The notes under the pieces: model-generated
What the model was told of the DNA's origin: nothing
What the model saw: only the letters and a program-made list of their open reading frames with translations
Databases searched by the model: none
Part shown: piece after piece, positions 13,675 through 24,729 of the stretch
Numbering within the stretch: the first letter of the stretch is position 1
Layout: every line of letters begins with the position of its first letter
Assembly (NCBI GenBank): GCA_014529385.2
Contig: CM043957.1
Span: 71,135,003-71,199,002, forward strand
From: Adiantum capillus-veneris
Taxonomy: Eukaryota > Streptophyta > Polypodiopsida > Polypodiales > Pteridaceae
Reading direction: 5' to 3'
DNA: 64,000 nt
Translations under genes and position numbers: made by a program

Positions 13675-14516
13675 TGCTCGTCGTTGCTAGCAAAGTGAGA
13701 ACTATGCCAACAAACAAGATTCAACCAAGGATGGAGCTTGACCCGTAGGTGCATGGAAACAAATAGATGGGTGTCAATCACCTACTCAACCTTCTAGAGA
13801 CAATCACTACCAAGGGAAATCATCGCAAAGCACACTATGTATACACACCCGCTACCTTACCTACAATGTCTATGCTCTCCAAAACATGACCTAACATTGT
13901 TGAATCGTTAGGAAATTCAAGGAGTAACCTCTACACACCTAGAGGATACTAACCTAAAGTCTCTAACCCAATTTACTAGCTGCAAACAATTGGTGCGGAA
14001 AGCGCGTATGAAAAACAGGTTGAAAATTATAGGTTACCAATTCTCACGTGATTAGGTCTAAAATGCAGTTTAGCTTGTCATGAACACAATGATATAAAGC
14101 AATCACAAAACGGATACATGGTGAGAGAGAAAAGTCACTTTGAAGCTCATGGGAGAGCTCTTTGCGAAGAGACCGGAATTGTATAAACTTGGCATTGAAG
14201 CATAGCTCTCATCGTTGCTAACATGATGGTGTAGTTGTCTTCACAATGTAGCTTTTGTAGTGTGCATAGAGAGTAGAAAAAGACCTCACTCACTCTCTCA
14301 CACAAAATACACAGTCATGGCACGCTTAATTGAGCTCAAAAAAATGATTAATTCAAAAGTTGTCCTTAGGGTTACAAAACTTTGGCTTATATACATTCCT
14401 CCTCAGAGGCTCATTGCTACCAAGTATGATCTCTTAACCCTTACAAAATGTCATGCTGCTTATCAGAATTACATAATACAAGAATGATGTAGCTTTCTTG
14501 TGTTCTGCAGTCAACA
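13675..14516 (-). repeat. 3' LTR of the truncated giant-family element
   Basis: 842 bp on the minus strand, starting TGTTGACTGCAG and ending near CGACGAGCA. Two blocks clearly match element D's LTR: the TATA region (14371-14393) and the segment around 13690-13830. The 3' boundary is inferred from the CA end and could be off by some bases. Confidence 0.75.
14371..14393 (-). promoter_or_regulatory. Conserved LTR core promoter block
   Basis: On the minus strand TATATAAGCC followed by AAAGTTTTGTAAC is identical over 23 bases to 37327-37349 in element D, although most of the surrounding LTR has diverged. TATATAA is a canonical TATA box. Its retention suggests this is the LTR core promoter. Confidence 0.75.
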
Positions 14517-14599
14517 CTCCCCCCTCCGCGTCCATGCCGTCCCTGACATGATGGGTCTTCATCTTTGTCGTGCTTCTGGCTCTTATGTTTTGAGGTTGT

Positions 14600-16560
14600 A
14601 GCAGTCTTCTTCCATTTCTGTCAATGGAAACCTAGTGGCTTAAACAACTTTAGATATGACTCATATCTTATGTTGCCCACGGTGACTGTAGGGCCGAAGA
14701 TTCTGCTATTGTAAGTGAAAAAGCCGGTGTAGAAGGCTTCCTCGAATTCTTGCATGTGGTAGCTTGACAAGAACATCAATCTTTGATAAAACAAGTGTAG
14801 CACTTGCAAGGATGGCTGCTTTGACATATCATAGGTCATTTTTGGTGACAGTGTTGCGCGTTGACAACACCTCAATGCAGGCTAGCAATGCTTTACATAT
14901 CTTCCTAAGCATTATACAGGTCAAGTCAGGGGAGCCATTGAAAAGATTAATGGCACCCATGAGGGTTTACAACATATAAGTTCCACTTATTCTCTCCAGG
15001 TTCTAATTCTGGGCACAGGGCAGAAGGAGACATTATCCCTTATTTATTTTGGCACCTCAATCAGCCATACAAGGTATGTTGGATACTTGGAAAGCCATCC
15101 TCTTTGCCATTTAGACTATGAGACCACTATCCATTTGGAGTCCTCTTGATCCTTGATATCACTGTCGAAGAGTGGTGTTGGCTTCTCCCTAGATGTGCTT
15201 TTTCATTGCCATCACATCATGCTTGAGTAGAGGATAGGGAAGGGATGGCTGCATCCATTCCTCTTTGATCACATTTGCATTAAGCTTTTGGACACTCAAT
15301 GAGTGTAGCATCCTCTATTCCCATTCTATGGAATCTTTTGCACTCTCTTCTGTGGCTTTCTCCATTAGAGTGCAAGGGTGAGCCTCCTCCTCAGCCGTTA
15401 AAATGTGTCCTTCTTCCTGGATCTGTGGAGGTATCTCCACCAATAAAGGTTCTTCTGGACTTTCGGGGAGTTCTAGAGGCTCATGTTGGGTGCTAACTCC
15501 AAAGACACTTGGACTCCGATCTGTCGTTTGGCCTCTTTCTCTCTCCAATTCTTGCCTCAACTATGTCATCTGTTGTTGGGCCAACTCCTCTCTTCTTATA
15601 ACTTCCTCTGCTTGATTGACCAATAGGTCTTGCAGCATTTCTAATTCCTTCTTCAGTCGGCCATTCTCTTTTTGAAGTTCCCGATGTTGAGCTTTTAATC
15701 TTTCTTTGGTTGCTAAAGACCCTTCTGCCATGTGCACTCTTTGTCGTTGTTCTAACTTTAGCTCTTTTTGGAGTGCTATGATTTGAGCTTTCAAGTCCTG
15801 CACAGCCTGGCTATCTACTCCCGCGCTTGCTCTTGCAGCCCTTGTTATTGCTCTGAGCCTTTGTATGTTCAAATCTTGGAGCTCCAGTTTGGCTTTAAGC
15901 TCAAGTAGCTCATCTCGTACTGCCTCCAACTCATCTTCTGTTTTCTCTTTTGCCTCTTGTAAGTTGGCAGCTTCTTTGGATACCTCAGCCATGTGGAGCA
16001 TAAGCAAATACCTCTCTGCTTTCACTCTTTTTGAATCTTTATTTGAGTATCTTTCTCTCTCTTTGAGTTTTCTTCTCTTTGGATAGCCCTTTGCAGCTCT
16101 TTCGTGAGGTTGTCATGATCACTTATCATATTTTCCTTGCATGTCCTAAGCATGCTATTCTCTTCCACCACAGAGAGAGATCGTGTTCTGATTTGATTCA
16201 AAATTTGGTATGCAGTTCTAACATCTTCTTTGTTGGATGCCACCACACTTTTGGTAGTAGATTCTGGAAATGGTCCAGCTAAGTGGACTTGGTTGCCCAT
16301 ACTGTTTGTCTTGTGATCATGCAAGTGGGAAAGTCCTCCATTGATGTCACATTATGTTGTTGATTGTTTGCTATGTGTTGTGCTCACTTTAAAGCTTCTT
16401 CCAAAACTAGCAGGATTCCTTTCCTTGACATTGACTGCATCATAGGTCTCAATGCTGCTTGGCTCTTACCTTCCATGGAAATAGCACGATCTATATAAGT
16501 TGAAGGTTGCTGTGGTTGTTGTTGTTGTGTTTGCAGATGTTATTTAAGATGAAGTCTATG
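14600..16560 (-). pseudogene. Accessory coiled-coil ORF of giant-family element, broken
   Basis: Minus-strand pieces at 16324-16022, 16025-15561, 15560-15315 and 14875-14621 line up with the accessory ORF of element D at 53722-55179. A long Glu/Lys/Leu-rich coiled coil (AKLELQDLNIQRLR, HMAEGSLATKERLKAQ) is followed by a conserved C-terminal domain (HLFYQRLMFLSSYHMQ, EEAFYTGFFTYNSRIFGP). Stops and frameshifts separate the pieces. Upstream of 16330 the minus strand continues with a Gln-rich stretch. Function is unknown in both copies. Confidence 0.8.
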
Positions 16561-17099
16561 GAATTTGAGAAGAATTTGTTGTATACAAGATAATAAAATC
16601 ATGTTTGTTTGGTTATGTAGGTACTTGTTCTCGACCATCAAAACGTTGATGGCGTCTCGCAAAATGTTAACAACATAAGAGGTGAGGGCTCGCTCCTCAC
16701 TCAGAATCTGGCTTCATTTTTAAAGTTTTCATAGCTTTCAAGATTTCAACACGTAGTCTTTGTGGTAGTTGATTTGCTCTTAGATTGTACATGCGACAAA
16801 ATGAGAGGATGTTACCCATGTTTGTTCTAGATAATTTGCACCCTTAGTAACAAAGATTTATTTTTTTCTTTCTTGTTTATTAATTTGGCTTGAAGCATGA
16901 AGTGGGCCTAAAGTTTGTATGTCTGGAAAAACTTATCACCCAAAAATAGTAGACTGTCCATCAATAAGACTGTAAATAATACAAGTGAAAAAAATGCTCA
17001 TGGTTTCTCAAGTACAAAGCATGCTACTTGTTTGCGTCTTTTTTTTCAACAAACTGTCATTCGGTACTTCTTCGGCCTCTTATGTGCACCTGGATTGAT
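16561..17099. other. Non-coding stretch, no gene seen
   Basis: AT-rich sequence between the truncated giant-family element and the 265-aa ORF. No domain, RNA gene or repeat recognised. Confidence 0.5.
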
Positions 17100-17897
17100 T
17101 TAAAATTTGAGATAATTTTTGGTCCTATATACATTCTCAATTGAACCCAAAAATAAATCAATCACCTCTTCTTCTTCATTCCTCTCTCTATCCATCACCT
17201 CTCCGTTCATCCGACTATCCACCTGTCCATTCCTCACATTATCCGCCTCTTCAAATGGTCTTTGATTTCCGTGAACAACATCCTCAATATGTATGATTTG
17301 CTTCTCCTCTGAATAATAAATCTCATTAACAAGTGACAACACCGACATCAATTTCAGCAATGGATATTCCATCTCCACTCTATGAGCACACTCCAGTGGT
17401 AGGGTAGGGGTATCTAGGGGCAGTTTTAGGATCTCTTGGCCAACCTCCTTTTGCACCTTCTTATCCTCCACCTTTGGTATCCCCACATGATGGATGTCTG
17501 TCTCCAAGCCAACCCATCCGTCATCATCATCACTTAATTCGTCTTCAAACTCAGCCGCATATGCATCCCTCAATCTCTCACATGCTTCCAGCAATTTTCT
17601 CACCTCCTTCCTACTGGAACATGATGTCCTCCTCTTTCCTTTATGATTAGTCAACCACTCATATGCCCTCTCTAAGTCATCCTCAAAATCTTCCAACTTA
17701 TCCCATGCTACCTGTGTCCCATCAACTAATGCTTTATGCATTCTTCGGCTAAATTTTTGAAGTTTTGAAAACAAATCCACCATACACCACTTCCTACATG
17801 CATCTCCCTCTGAACACTCATATGGGAAATCCTCCACTTCATGCTTCCTACTCATGCATACCTTGCATTTCTTCCTTTTCTTCTTTTGACTCCCCAT
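17100..17897 (-). CDS. Uncharacterised 265-aa Cys-rich, acidic protein
   Basis: An uninterrupted minus-strand frame with an ATG at 17897. The N terminus is very basic (GSQKKKRKKCKVC) and holds a cluster of cysteines within the first 40 residues (CKVC, EC, AC, WC), possibly a small zinc-binding motif. A helical charged region (residues about 45-115) and an acidic Ser/Asp patch (DELSDDDDGW) follow, then a Glu-rich C terminus. I do not recognise the family. It lies among retroelement remnants and may be the first ORF of a degenerate element. The complement of 18467-18480 reads TGGCGATCACGGTG just after a CCTACAACA end, which looks like an LTR/primer-site junction upstream of it. A host gene is also possible. 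Confidence 0.45.
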   Translation of the reverse strand: MGSQKKKRKKCKVCMSRKHEVEDFPYECSEGDACRKWCMVDLFSKLQKFSRRMHKALVDGTQVAWDKLEDFEDDLERAYEWLTNHKGKRRTSCSSRKEVRKLLEACERLRDAYAAEFEDELSDDDDGWVGLETDIHHVGIPKVEDKKVQKEVGQEILKLPLDTPTLPLECAHRVEMEYPLLKLMSVLSLVNEIYYSEEKQIIHIEDVVHGNQRPFEEADNVRNGQVDSRMNGEVMDRERNEEEEVIDLFLGSIENVYRTKNYLKF

Positions 17898-18759
17898 GGC
17901 GCTTATCCGCTAGAACTTTGATTTGGAATTTGGCTGCTTTTTGACTTCCACATTTGCAACATTTCTAATTCTAGATTTCCAAATTGACTTCAAACTCTGC
18001 AACAATCATTCTGATTTGAATTTTGGTTCTGCAAACTTATCTGATTCTTGATTCTGGTGGTACTCAACTTCCTGCACTTCCTCCTAGTGGAACTTGACTC
18101 CCATAACTCCCCCCTGGTGGAACTGATCCCCCTCAAAATCTACGATAATAAATCTGGTTCATCTTCCACTTCTTCCTTCTGTCTGTCTCGCAGATAATCC
18201 TATGGTACATCCAAATCTTCTTATCCAATCTAGATATGTGTCCTCTTTTGCTTCTTCTAGGGCATCATCTGAATTTTGATGACTTTCAAAAAATTAGCCC
18301 AACTCCATCAACGTGAATGTAACTGTCTTCTTCTAGAGCGCAAATAACTGCCCATACAGACTTGCCCTATTTTGAACGTCTTCCCTTCATTCAGTAACTA
18401 CTTCCGTCTCTTCAGCACTCGCTCTCACAAGAGAAATCTGAATCCGTCCATGCTATTTCACACATACACCGTGATCGCCAAGTGTTGTAGGCAAAGACAT
18501 TCAGATAGACAAACACAGGAACCAGAATGGAACTGGAATAGAACATAGAAACAGACTAATTCTGCCATAACTTCCACCTTCATATTCTCAAAAAACATCG
18601 ATCGACAGTTACATAGTTAGAGAATACCAATGGGCAACGCCCTTTCCCATGAACATCCCTTGGAATCCCAAAACTACAAAAGTTGATATTCCGAATTCCA
18701 CTAAGGTATTAAAACATCCAAAATTCCCTCTGTTTAACACAAGCGAAGACACTTTATTT
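17898..18759. other. Non-coding stretch with possible LTR/primer-site junction
   Basis: No gene seen. On the minus strand CCTACAACA ends at 18483 and is followed two bases later by TGGCGATCACGGTG (complement of 18467-18480), which has the look of an LTR end and primer site. I could not match it to a tRNA or find a second LTR, so it is only a hint. Confidence 0.35.
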
Positions 18760-19305
18760 GATGAATTTTGGCCAAGGAGTATATGTCAATAAGATCATCC
18801 TCTTGAAGTTCCATTGGAAGATAGCCTAGATGAAGTACTTGATGTAATTGAGGTCCATTATTGTGGTCCTATGCGCAACAAACCTGCGTAGGAGTTCAAC
18901 CCAACTCTTGATGTGGCAAAGGGAGACTTTGTACATGTGTAACCTTGTGATGAAAATTACCCAATTTTGCTAGGAGTGACAACGATAGATATTGATCAGA
19001 ACAATGAGTTGGTAACCTACTTTCAAGTCAAGATACAATAATGGGCACCAATTTCAAAGAAGAAGAATTCAAGTGATGTGGAGATTTACAAGGATTTTTG
19101 GAACAAGTATTGGAGAGAGAAAATCAATGATCCTCAACACCGGGAAGACACTAGTTGCATCATTTGGGCATGGAAGCCCAAGGGTGGATGAATTCATGAA
19201 AACATTAAGATTCCAAAGGCAATAATCCTCAATGCCAAAGAGATTCCGTTGAAACTTCATGAACATGAGGCACCATCAAATGTCAATGCGGATGAGGACG
19301 AGTGA
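18760..19305 (+). pseudogene. Decayed 182-codon reading frame, family unknown
   Basis: One frame runs from 18760 to a TGA at 19303-19305 with five internal stops. Codon composition between the stops looks coding (for example EIYKDFWNKYWREKI and SCIIWAWKPKGG). The order of a GDFVHV-like start, a beta-rich middle and a tryptophan-rich end resembles small BAH-like modules found in transposon-associated plant proteins, but I cannot identify it. The stop after FVHV fits CAA to TAA and that after KPKGG fits CGA to TGA, as in methylated DNA. Confidence 0.45.
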
Positions 19306-19879
19306 TTGCTTAGCATTGGCCTTTCACCTTTGTAATATTCAAGAAATGTTTCAAATTAGTTGACCAATAACTAGAGTCATTATCAACATTGATATTGGCA
19401 TCCCACCTTTGTAATCTTCTAACAATGCTTCAAGTGAGTAGACTCATAGTTAGAGTCATTATCAACATTGTAATCTTCAAGAAATCTCATTCAATATGAA
19501 TGGTGTTTTATTCAATTTAGTCGTCCAAATTTGTCTTGCAACTTACATTTTAAATGTTTTGTCAATGAAGCAAATTTTCTACTACAGTGTGTGGGAAGAA
19601 AATTTTATTTTGGGTGTGCATGCACGTGTGTGTGTGTGTATTTGTAAAGTATCATATGCAAACACACTCTAGTGTATAGTACCATTGTTGAAAATGCACA
19701 ATATTGGATCTTGAAGACTCATAAGCATCCACTAAACATTGTATCACGGTTTTCTTGTGTGCAACAACCTAGCACAACACAAAATTACCTCCAAGTCCAT
19801 GAAACACAAAGAATCGTCCCAAATTTGTGAATTTTTTCCTATTTTCCTAAATACATGTTACCATAAAAGGTAAAAGTTC
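19306..19879. other. Non-coding stretch, no gene seen
   Basis: AT-rich, with a short GT run near 19627-19640. No repeat boundary or gene recognised. Confidence 0.5.
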
Positions 19880-21170
19880 AGGGTTTTGTAAGCTTCGTTT
19901 CCTTGATGTATTTGAGATCATGCAAATTGTATCAGAATAGAAGCCCTAGCAATAGAGACCAAGCAAGCCATATTTCCACTGAGGGTAGTGTCAACCAAGG
20001 GATCATATGCACCTTAGAGTCAATCTTGAAAGAGAGTCTTTTTGACACTTTGTTGGAGGGTCATATCAGTATGTGGTTGAGGGAACCAAAATTGTGAGTT
20101 TCAAAGAAGAAACCAAAATGGGAGCGAGATCATCTCATCCTGCACCAACCCAAAAACTTTTACACTTGCAATATTGCTTTGAGAATGAGCAAGGTACTAA
20201 AATCTATCAAGATGCTATGGATCGATACTGTGTGAAAATTGAAGTGACCTTAAGTTAATAGTGCCTATAGATTACAGTGGCAATCGATACTTTGACAAAG
20301 AGAGAAACATGTATATAGCCATGCTAAATCCTTTCATTTTGGACAAATGGGGATTAACAGGCACCAAGGAGAAAGTTGACGAAGAGGCTGAAGAGAATCC
20401 ACCAATGCTAGACATTCCGAATGCCAAGCTTAGGCGAGTAAACATTTCTACACGTGTCAACACCGATAACACCCACGTGGGCTGATACAAGTATGACAAC
20501 GCAGAGTAAATGCTCTACTATAGACGTGAGGAGCCCAATGTGAGGGAGTTAACTGAGCAAAAATGCTTGTACATGTTTACATTTGAAATCGAGAGACACT
20601 CAAGTTATCATGTTGAAAAAGTACGGTCGAAAGTATTCTTCAGTGAGTAATAATGATTTTGAGCGCTATATTTACTTTGCAGGACCACTCCATCAATACT
20701 ACTTCACCTCTAGCTTGCACAGACCTATTGTTTCAAAAACAACAAATCCAAAAACTACAAGAGTGAGTCCCTTGAGATATCATGTGGAAGACTCATCTAG
20801 TCGACCTCATCTGTATGTATCAAGACCTATGAGATCCTTGGATTAGGTTCCTATTTCAACACATCAAGGTAGTGACATGGTGGATACTATTTTTAGCACA
20901 AGAGTGCCAGATGCCAGAGCAAAAAGTCGGGACATAAGACCTGAGGGAAAGATGCTTGAACGAGTCCCTTCCAGAATATTTGTTAGTTGTTATGAAATGA
21001 GAGATGCTATGGGTTAAGAACCTAGAGTGATGAGAATGGTCGTAGAAAATCAAAAAATGCGACCTTCTCAGGTGGCTAAATGCATACCGAAGAAATATAG
21101 TGGATCAAGAGATCCATACACCATGTTTCCATCTTTAAGCAAGTCTTAAGAGTGAAACAAGTATCTTCAA
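19880..21170 (+). pseudogene. Gag N-terminal fragment of giant-element family, decayed
   Basis: Matches the first quarter of element D's gag in order: ISTEGSVNQ, then NEQGTKIYQDAMDRYCVKIE, then DKWGLTGTKEKVDEE, then FAGPLHQYY, ending near the start of the capsid region (KKYSGSRDPY). Frames change near 20250 and 20590 and stops interrupt it. It carries the unusual N-terminal domain of this gag, which shows that domain is old in the family. No LTR of its own is visible, so it is a fragment. Confidence 0.8.
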
Positions 21171-21439
21171 CAGCACAAGGAATGTGAGTTGGTTTTTTGA
21201 TAACTATCTCCTTCCTAAGATTTAAATTCTACCTTCCTATCGAGAACCTCTTTCTCATTTCCTAGATCTACCCTTAATTTTTTGATTGAATGCTAACTTA
21301 ACTTTAGATTCCTTAAGTAAGTTGGGAAAGAAAAATAATGTATATCATTACAATATATAAGTAACTCAAAGTTTTACATTATTGATATATAGTGGTTTCC
21401 AAAACTGCCTATTGTTGTTGAGCTCTAGGATTGATACTT
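21171..21439. other. Non-coding stretch, no gene seen
   Basis: Sequence between two gag remnants of opposite orientation. Nothing recognised. Confidence 0.45.
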
Positions 21440-22330
21440 GTGGCCAAGAGAGTGGCTCTTTCATATTTTTCATTCATTAAGGTTGGTTCTCCCAGGATTG
21501 CATAAGCTCTGGCTCCTCTTGCTCTTCCTCTACCTCCTCCTCCATTTCTACCTCCTCTTAGATTGTCTTCTTGATTTTGAGAAATGGCTCTAGTGGTAGT
21601 TTGAGGCTTTTACTCTTCTGGACAATTATTTCTATAGTGTCCCATTTGATTGCATCCATAGCACCTGACATTGGGAAAGGTCTTCTCCAAGTTTACTACA
21701 ACCACTATTCCACGTTGTGATGTCCTTGGTTGAAGGTTCCCCTAGCTCTTCCCCTAAATTTGTTAAAACCATTATAATTTTTGGTAGGGTTGGTTCCTTC
21801 AACTGCAAGAGGCTTGGCCCTGAGAAGGGCATCCTAAATTGATGCAGGCCTCATGTCTTCGAGACGTGTACTCCAGGGTTTGTTGAGGCCTTAACAAAAT
21901 CGGGCAATTTGTTGCTCCATGGTCATCTGGGGGGCATAGCATCGTAAAGACCCAAACTTGGTGTAGTACTCCTCTAGTGAAAGTCCTATCTGGTGTAGAC
22001 CAAAGAATTCATTCATCTCAATAGCCTGATATGAAGGAGGGAGATAGCGTTGTTTGATTGTCTGCTTCATTTTCTCCCAAGACGGACTACTCATGGGATT
22101 ATCTCTGCATTGTTGCTTCCACCAAAGTTTGGCATCTCTATTGAGACGGAACATACCCAACATTTTTTGGTTTTCCTAAGTAGTTTCTACAGCTTTAAAA
22201 TAGCCGTCCATAGTATCTAGCCATGCTTCAATATCTCGCTCTGAATTGAGTCCCTCTCCCTTAAAGGTAGGGAGTTGACTTGCTTAAGTAGTAATTTTTT
22301 CTCTTGAGTAACAGTGTAAGGGTTATTTAC
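21440..22330 (-). pseudogene. Retrotransposon gag fragment with zinc knuckle (minus strand)
   Basis: Minus-strand frame at 22163-21891 has the capsid pattern typical of gypsy gag (AKLWWKQQCRDN, WEKMKQTIKQRYLP, SLEEYYTKFGSL). Downstream, around 21680-21615, the complement encodes CYGCNQMGHYRNNC, a CX2CX4HX4C zinc knuckle. Stops and frame changes separate the parts. It is a different gag from those of elements A and D, and no LTR was found for it. Confidence 0.75.
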
Positions 22331-23749
22331 ACGAGTATTACCCCGGGATGGAATTAATGGAATTTAGTACTAGATGAAAATCTCTCTTACTTTTGCTTTT
22401 AACTTATCTCATACTCAAAAAAATTGGACACTGGATGAAGACAAACAATTGCCAAACCATAAACAAAATTTCTTACAACATATCCATGAGAACCATAGTA
22501 TGTACAAGAGCTAATACATTCCATGAAGATCCTACTATGTACAAGGGTGATGACAATCCTATACTAGAATCTTGTGGACTTTGGTGGGTGGATGTAATGG
22601 AAATGGTCTATAAACTTTGAGAATAGCGGAATTAGGAGAATTAAAGAGAGCATTTTTGTGAGACTACTTTGAGAACATAGAGGGTGAACTTAATTAGCGG
22701 TAGCAACATAGCCATTATACTTAGTTAACTTGGCATGAACAATAATTTTGCAAGAGAGAGAGAGAATTAGAGAACTTGAAAACAGTTGAGGACCAGATTT
22801 ATGTGGAGCCGGTCCCTTCTCCAATAGGCTTTTGTATTATAGATTCTTCCATAAAGAGAGACTTGGTATAATACAATCTTTGTGTTCCTTGTGACCTTGG
22901 TGATGCTACAAAGACGGAAAGCTTCATGCATCATGAGCATAACATAAACTTTGTAAAAGAATTAACCATCCCCGGCCTCAGTCTCAAGGCCTCAAAACAC
23001 CTTCAAAGGTGGAGAGAGCTAGCGGGGAATGAGGGTAGGGAAGAGGAAGAAGAAACATTCATAGGAGAAAGAAGTAGATCCTCACTTATCTTCACTCTTC
23101 TTGCTAGCATGCATAATAGCATAGTAATGAAGATGGAGAAGATGGAAAGCTTAAGCATTGAAACATGGCTCTTGGTTGGATTTGCATTCCATAGCCAAGA
23201 GTGTTGGTGTAGGCTCTCAATTTCTCAACAAGCTTGAAGAAGGAGATGGAGTTCTTCCACTTTCACCAAGTGAGAATGTGTGAAAAATTAGTGTGTGAGA
23301 AAGTGTATACCCCCAAGCACACCCCTTGCTTGCTTTGGTCGATCCCTCCTTGTAGCTCAAGATTGAAGCTCATTGGACTCCTCTAAGCCTAGCCAATCAC
23401 ATGCATAATGCATTTCAAGCAACATGGGTAGCATTAGGACAAGTGTCCTCCTTATCTCTGTGATAGAGAGAACTTGAAAATATCCAGATATTTGTTGAAT
23501 TGAACTAGAAGCTCATTGGTCCCCTCTTTAGCCGAGCCAATAGGATTCAAGCACACCATGTGGATAAGCATAGGGAGAGCTTGACATGTGTCCATGGGCC
23601 CCTTTAGAAAGAGGGTGCCCTTTGGGTGAGTGGGAGGTTAAGTCACCTTTTGGTGAGTGGGAGGTTAAGTCAAAGATTCCCCTAACTTTGGGGATTTCCC
23701 CCTCCTTTGTAGGGTCTCTTTTTGCACCTTACCCCCATGCACGGGAAGC

Positions 23750-23885
23750 TTCTCAAGCACCTTCCTCATCAAGCATGACAAGCACCTTAGTCAACAAGCA
23801 CCTCAAGCACCTTACTCATAAAAAATGACAAGCACCTCAAGCACCTTAGTCACCAAGCATGACAAGCACCTCAAGCTTGGGCCGG
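23750..23885. repeat. CAAGCACCT minisatellite in LTR
   Basis: Irregular tandem copies of CAAGCACCTCAAGCACCTTA-like units, the reverse complement of the minisatellite at 4245-4450. Confidence 0.85.
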
Positions 23886-24001
23886 GTTCCCACCTCAAGC
23901 ACAACCCTAGCTTTCCTAAGGTCCAAGGACTTTTAACACTAACCTTTGGAGGTCTTTAATGAAGCTAACCCTAAGGTCTTTTAAGCTCCATTAGATGCAC
24001 A

Positions 24002-24290
24002 TTGGTCTTTGATAGACTACCTCCTTTTGGACCCCTATTGAGATGTAACCATCTCTCCTCTTGGTCCCCTACTGAAATAAGTCTAGAAGCACTTATTGCA
24101 CATTTATCTTTGGTAGACCGTTCACCTTTTGGACCCCTATTGAGATGCAACCATCTCTCCTTTTGGTCCCCTGCTGAGATAGGTCTAGAAGCACTTAGTG
24201 CACATTTCTCTTTGGTATACCGTCTCCTTTTGGACCCCTATTGAGATGCCACCATCTCTCCTTTTGGTCCCCTGCTAAGAAGCACATGTC
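24002..24290. repeat. About 102-bp tandem repeat, 2.8 copies, in LTR
   Basis: ACCCCTATTG recurs at 24031, 24133 and 24234, giving periods of 102 and 101 bp. The intervening sequence (TTTGGTAGACCG, CCATCTCTCC, GTCTAGAAGCAC) is repeated too. The array lies near the U3 start of this minus-strand LTR and could multiply promoter elements; that is inference. Confidence 0.9.
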
Positions 24291-24729
24291 TCTATTCTAA
24301 CTCTTGTTCCCGTTTATTCTCCCATATCAAATGATCAATTAAATATAAGAAAATCATTTGGATTAGCTAGATATTAGATTTTATGACATTACCTCTCTCT
24401 TGAAATCATAGTCGTCCTCGACTATGAGGTAGAGAAGATAAAGACTATTTATTCGTCCATGTTTCTTAGTGGGTAGAGGATCCTTTTTGCCCTATGACAT
24501 CATTCCAAGATGGATGACTAATTCATTTGGTGCTTGGGAGACTTAGCTGCCACAAGCATGTCTGCTCTTTAGTCCAAATCATACTTCCAAAGTAGAGTGA
24601 CAAGTTCTACTTGGTGTTTGGGAAACGTCGTCACCACAAACATGATCCTAAGCATACATACTTCTTAAATTTTGTGCACAATAAAAGAAAGAGAATGAGT
24701 CTTATAAGACAAAAGCATTGTTCATTTGA

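Larger units (their letters stand above)
13675..16560 (-). mobile_element. Truncated old relative of giant element D (3' end, minus strand)
   Basis: On the minus strand this carries the end of the accessory ORF, a polypurine tract (complement of 14517-14533) and a complete 3' LTR. LTR, tract and ORF all match element D in order but are clearly diverged. The gag, pol and 5' LTR are missing, and the upstream limit near 16560 is not sharp. It shows that the accessory ORF is a trait of the family, not of one copy. Confidence 0.85.
22593..24388 (-). repeat. 3' LTR of the truncated chromovirus
   Basis: 1796 bp on the minus strand from TGTCATAAAATC (ending at 24388) to CCATTACA (22593). Both ends match the solo LTR at 3955-5586. 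Internal tandem repeats make it longer. Confidence 0.9.

Noticed and set aside
23586-24244. Plus-strand ORFs of 80 codons in the minus-strand LTR
   Set aside because: They follow tandem repeats in the LTR and have no protein similarity.
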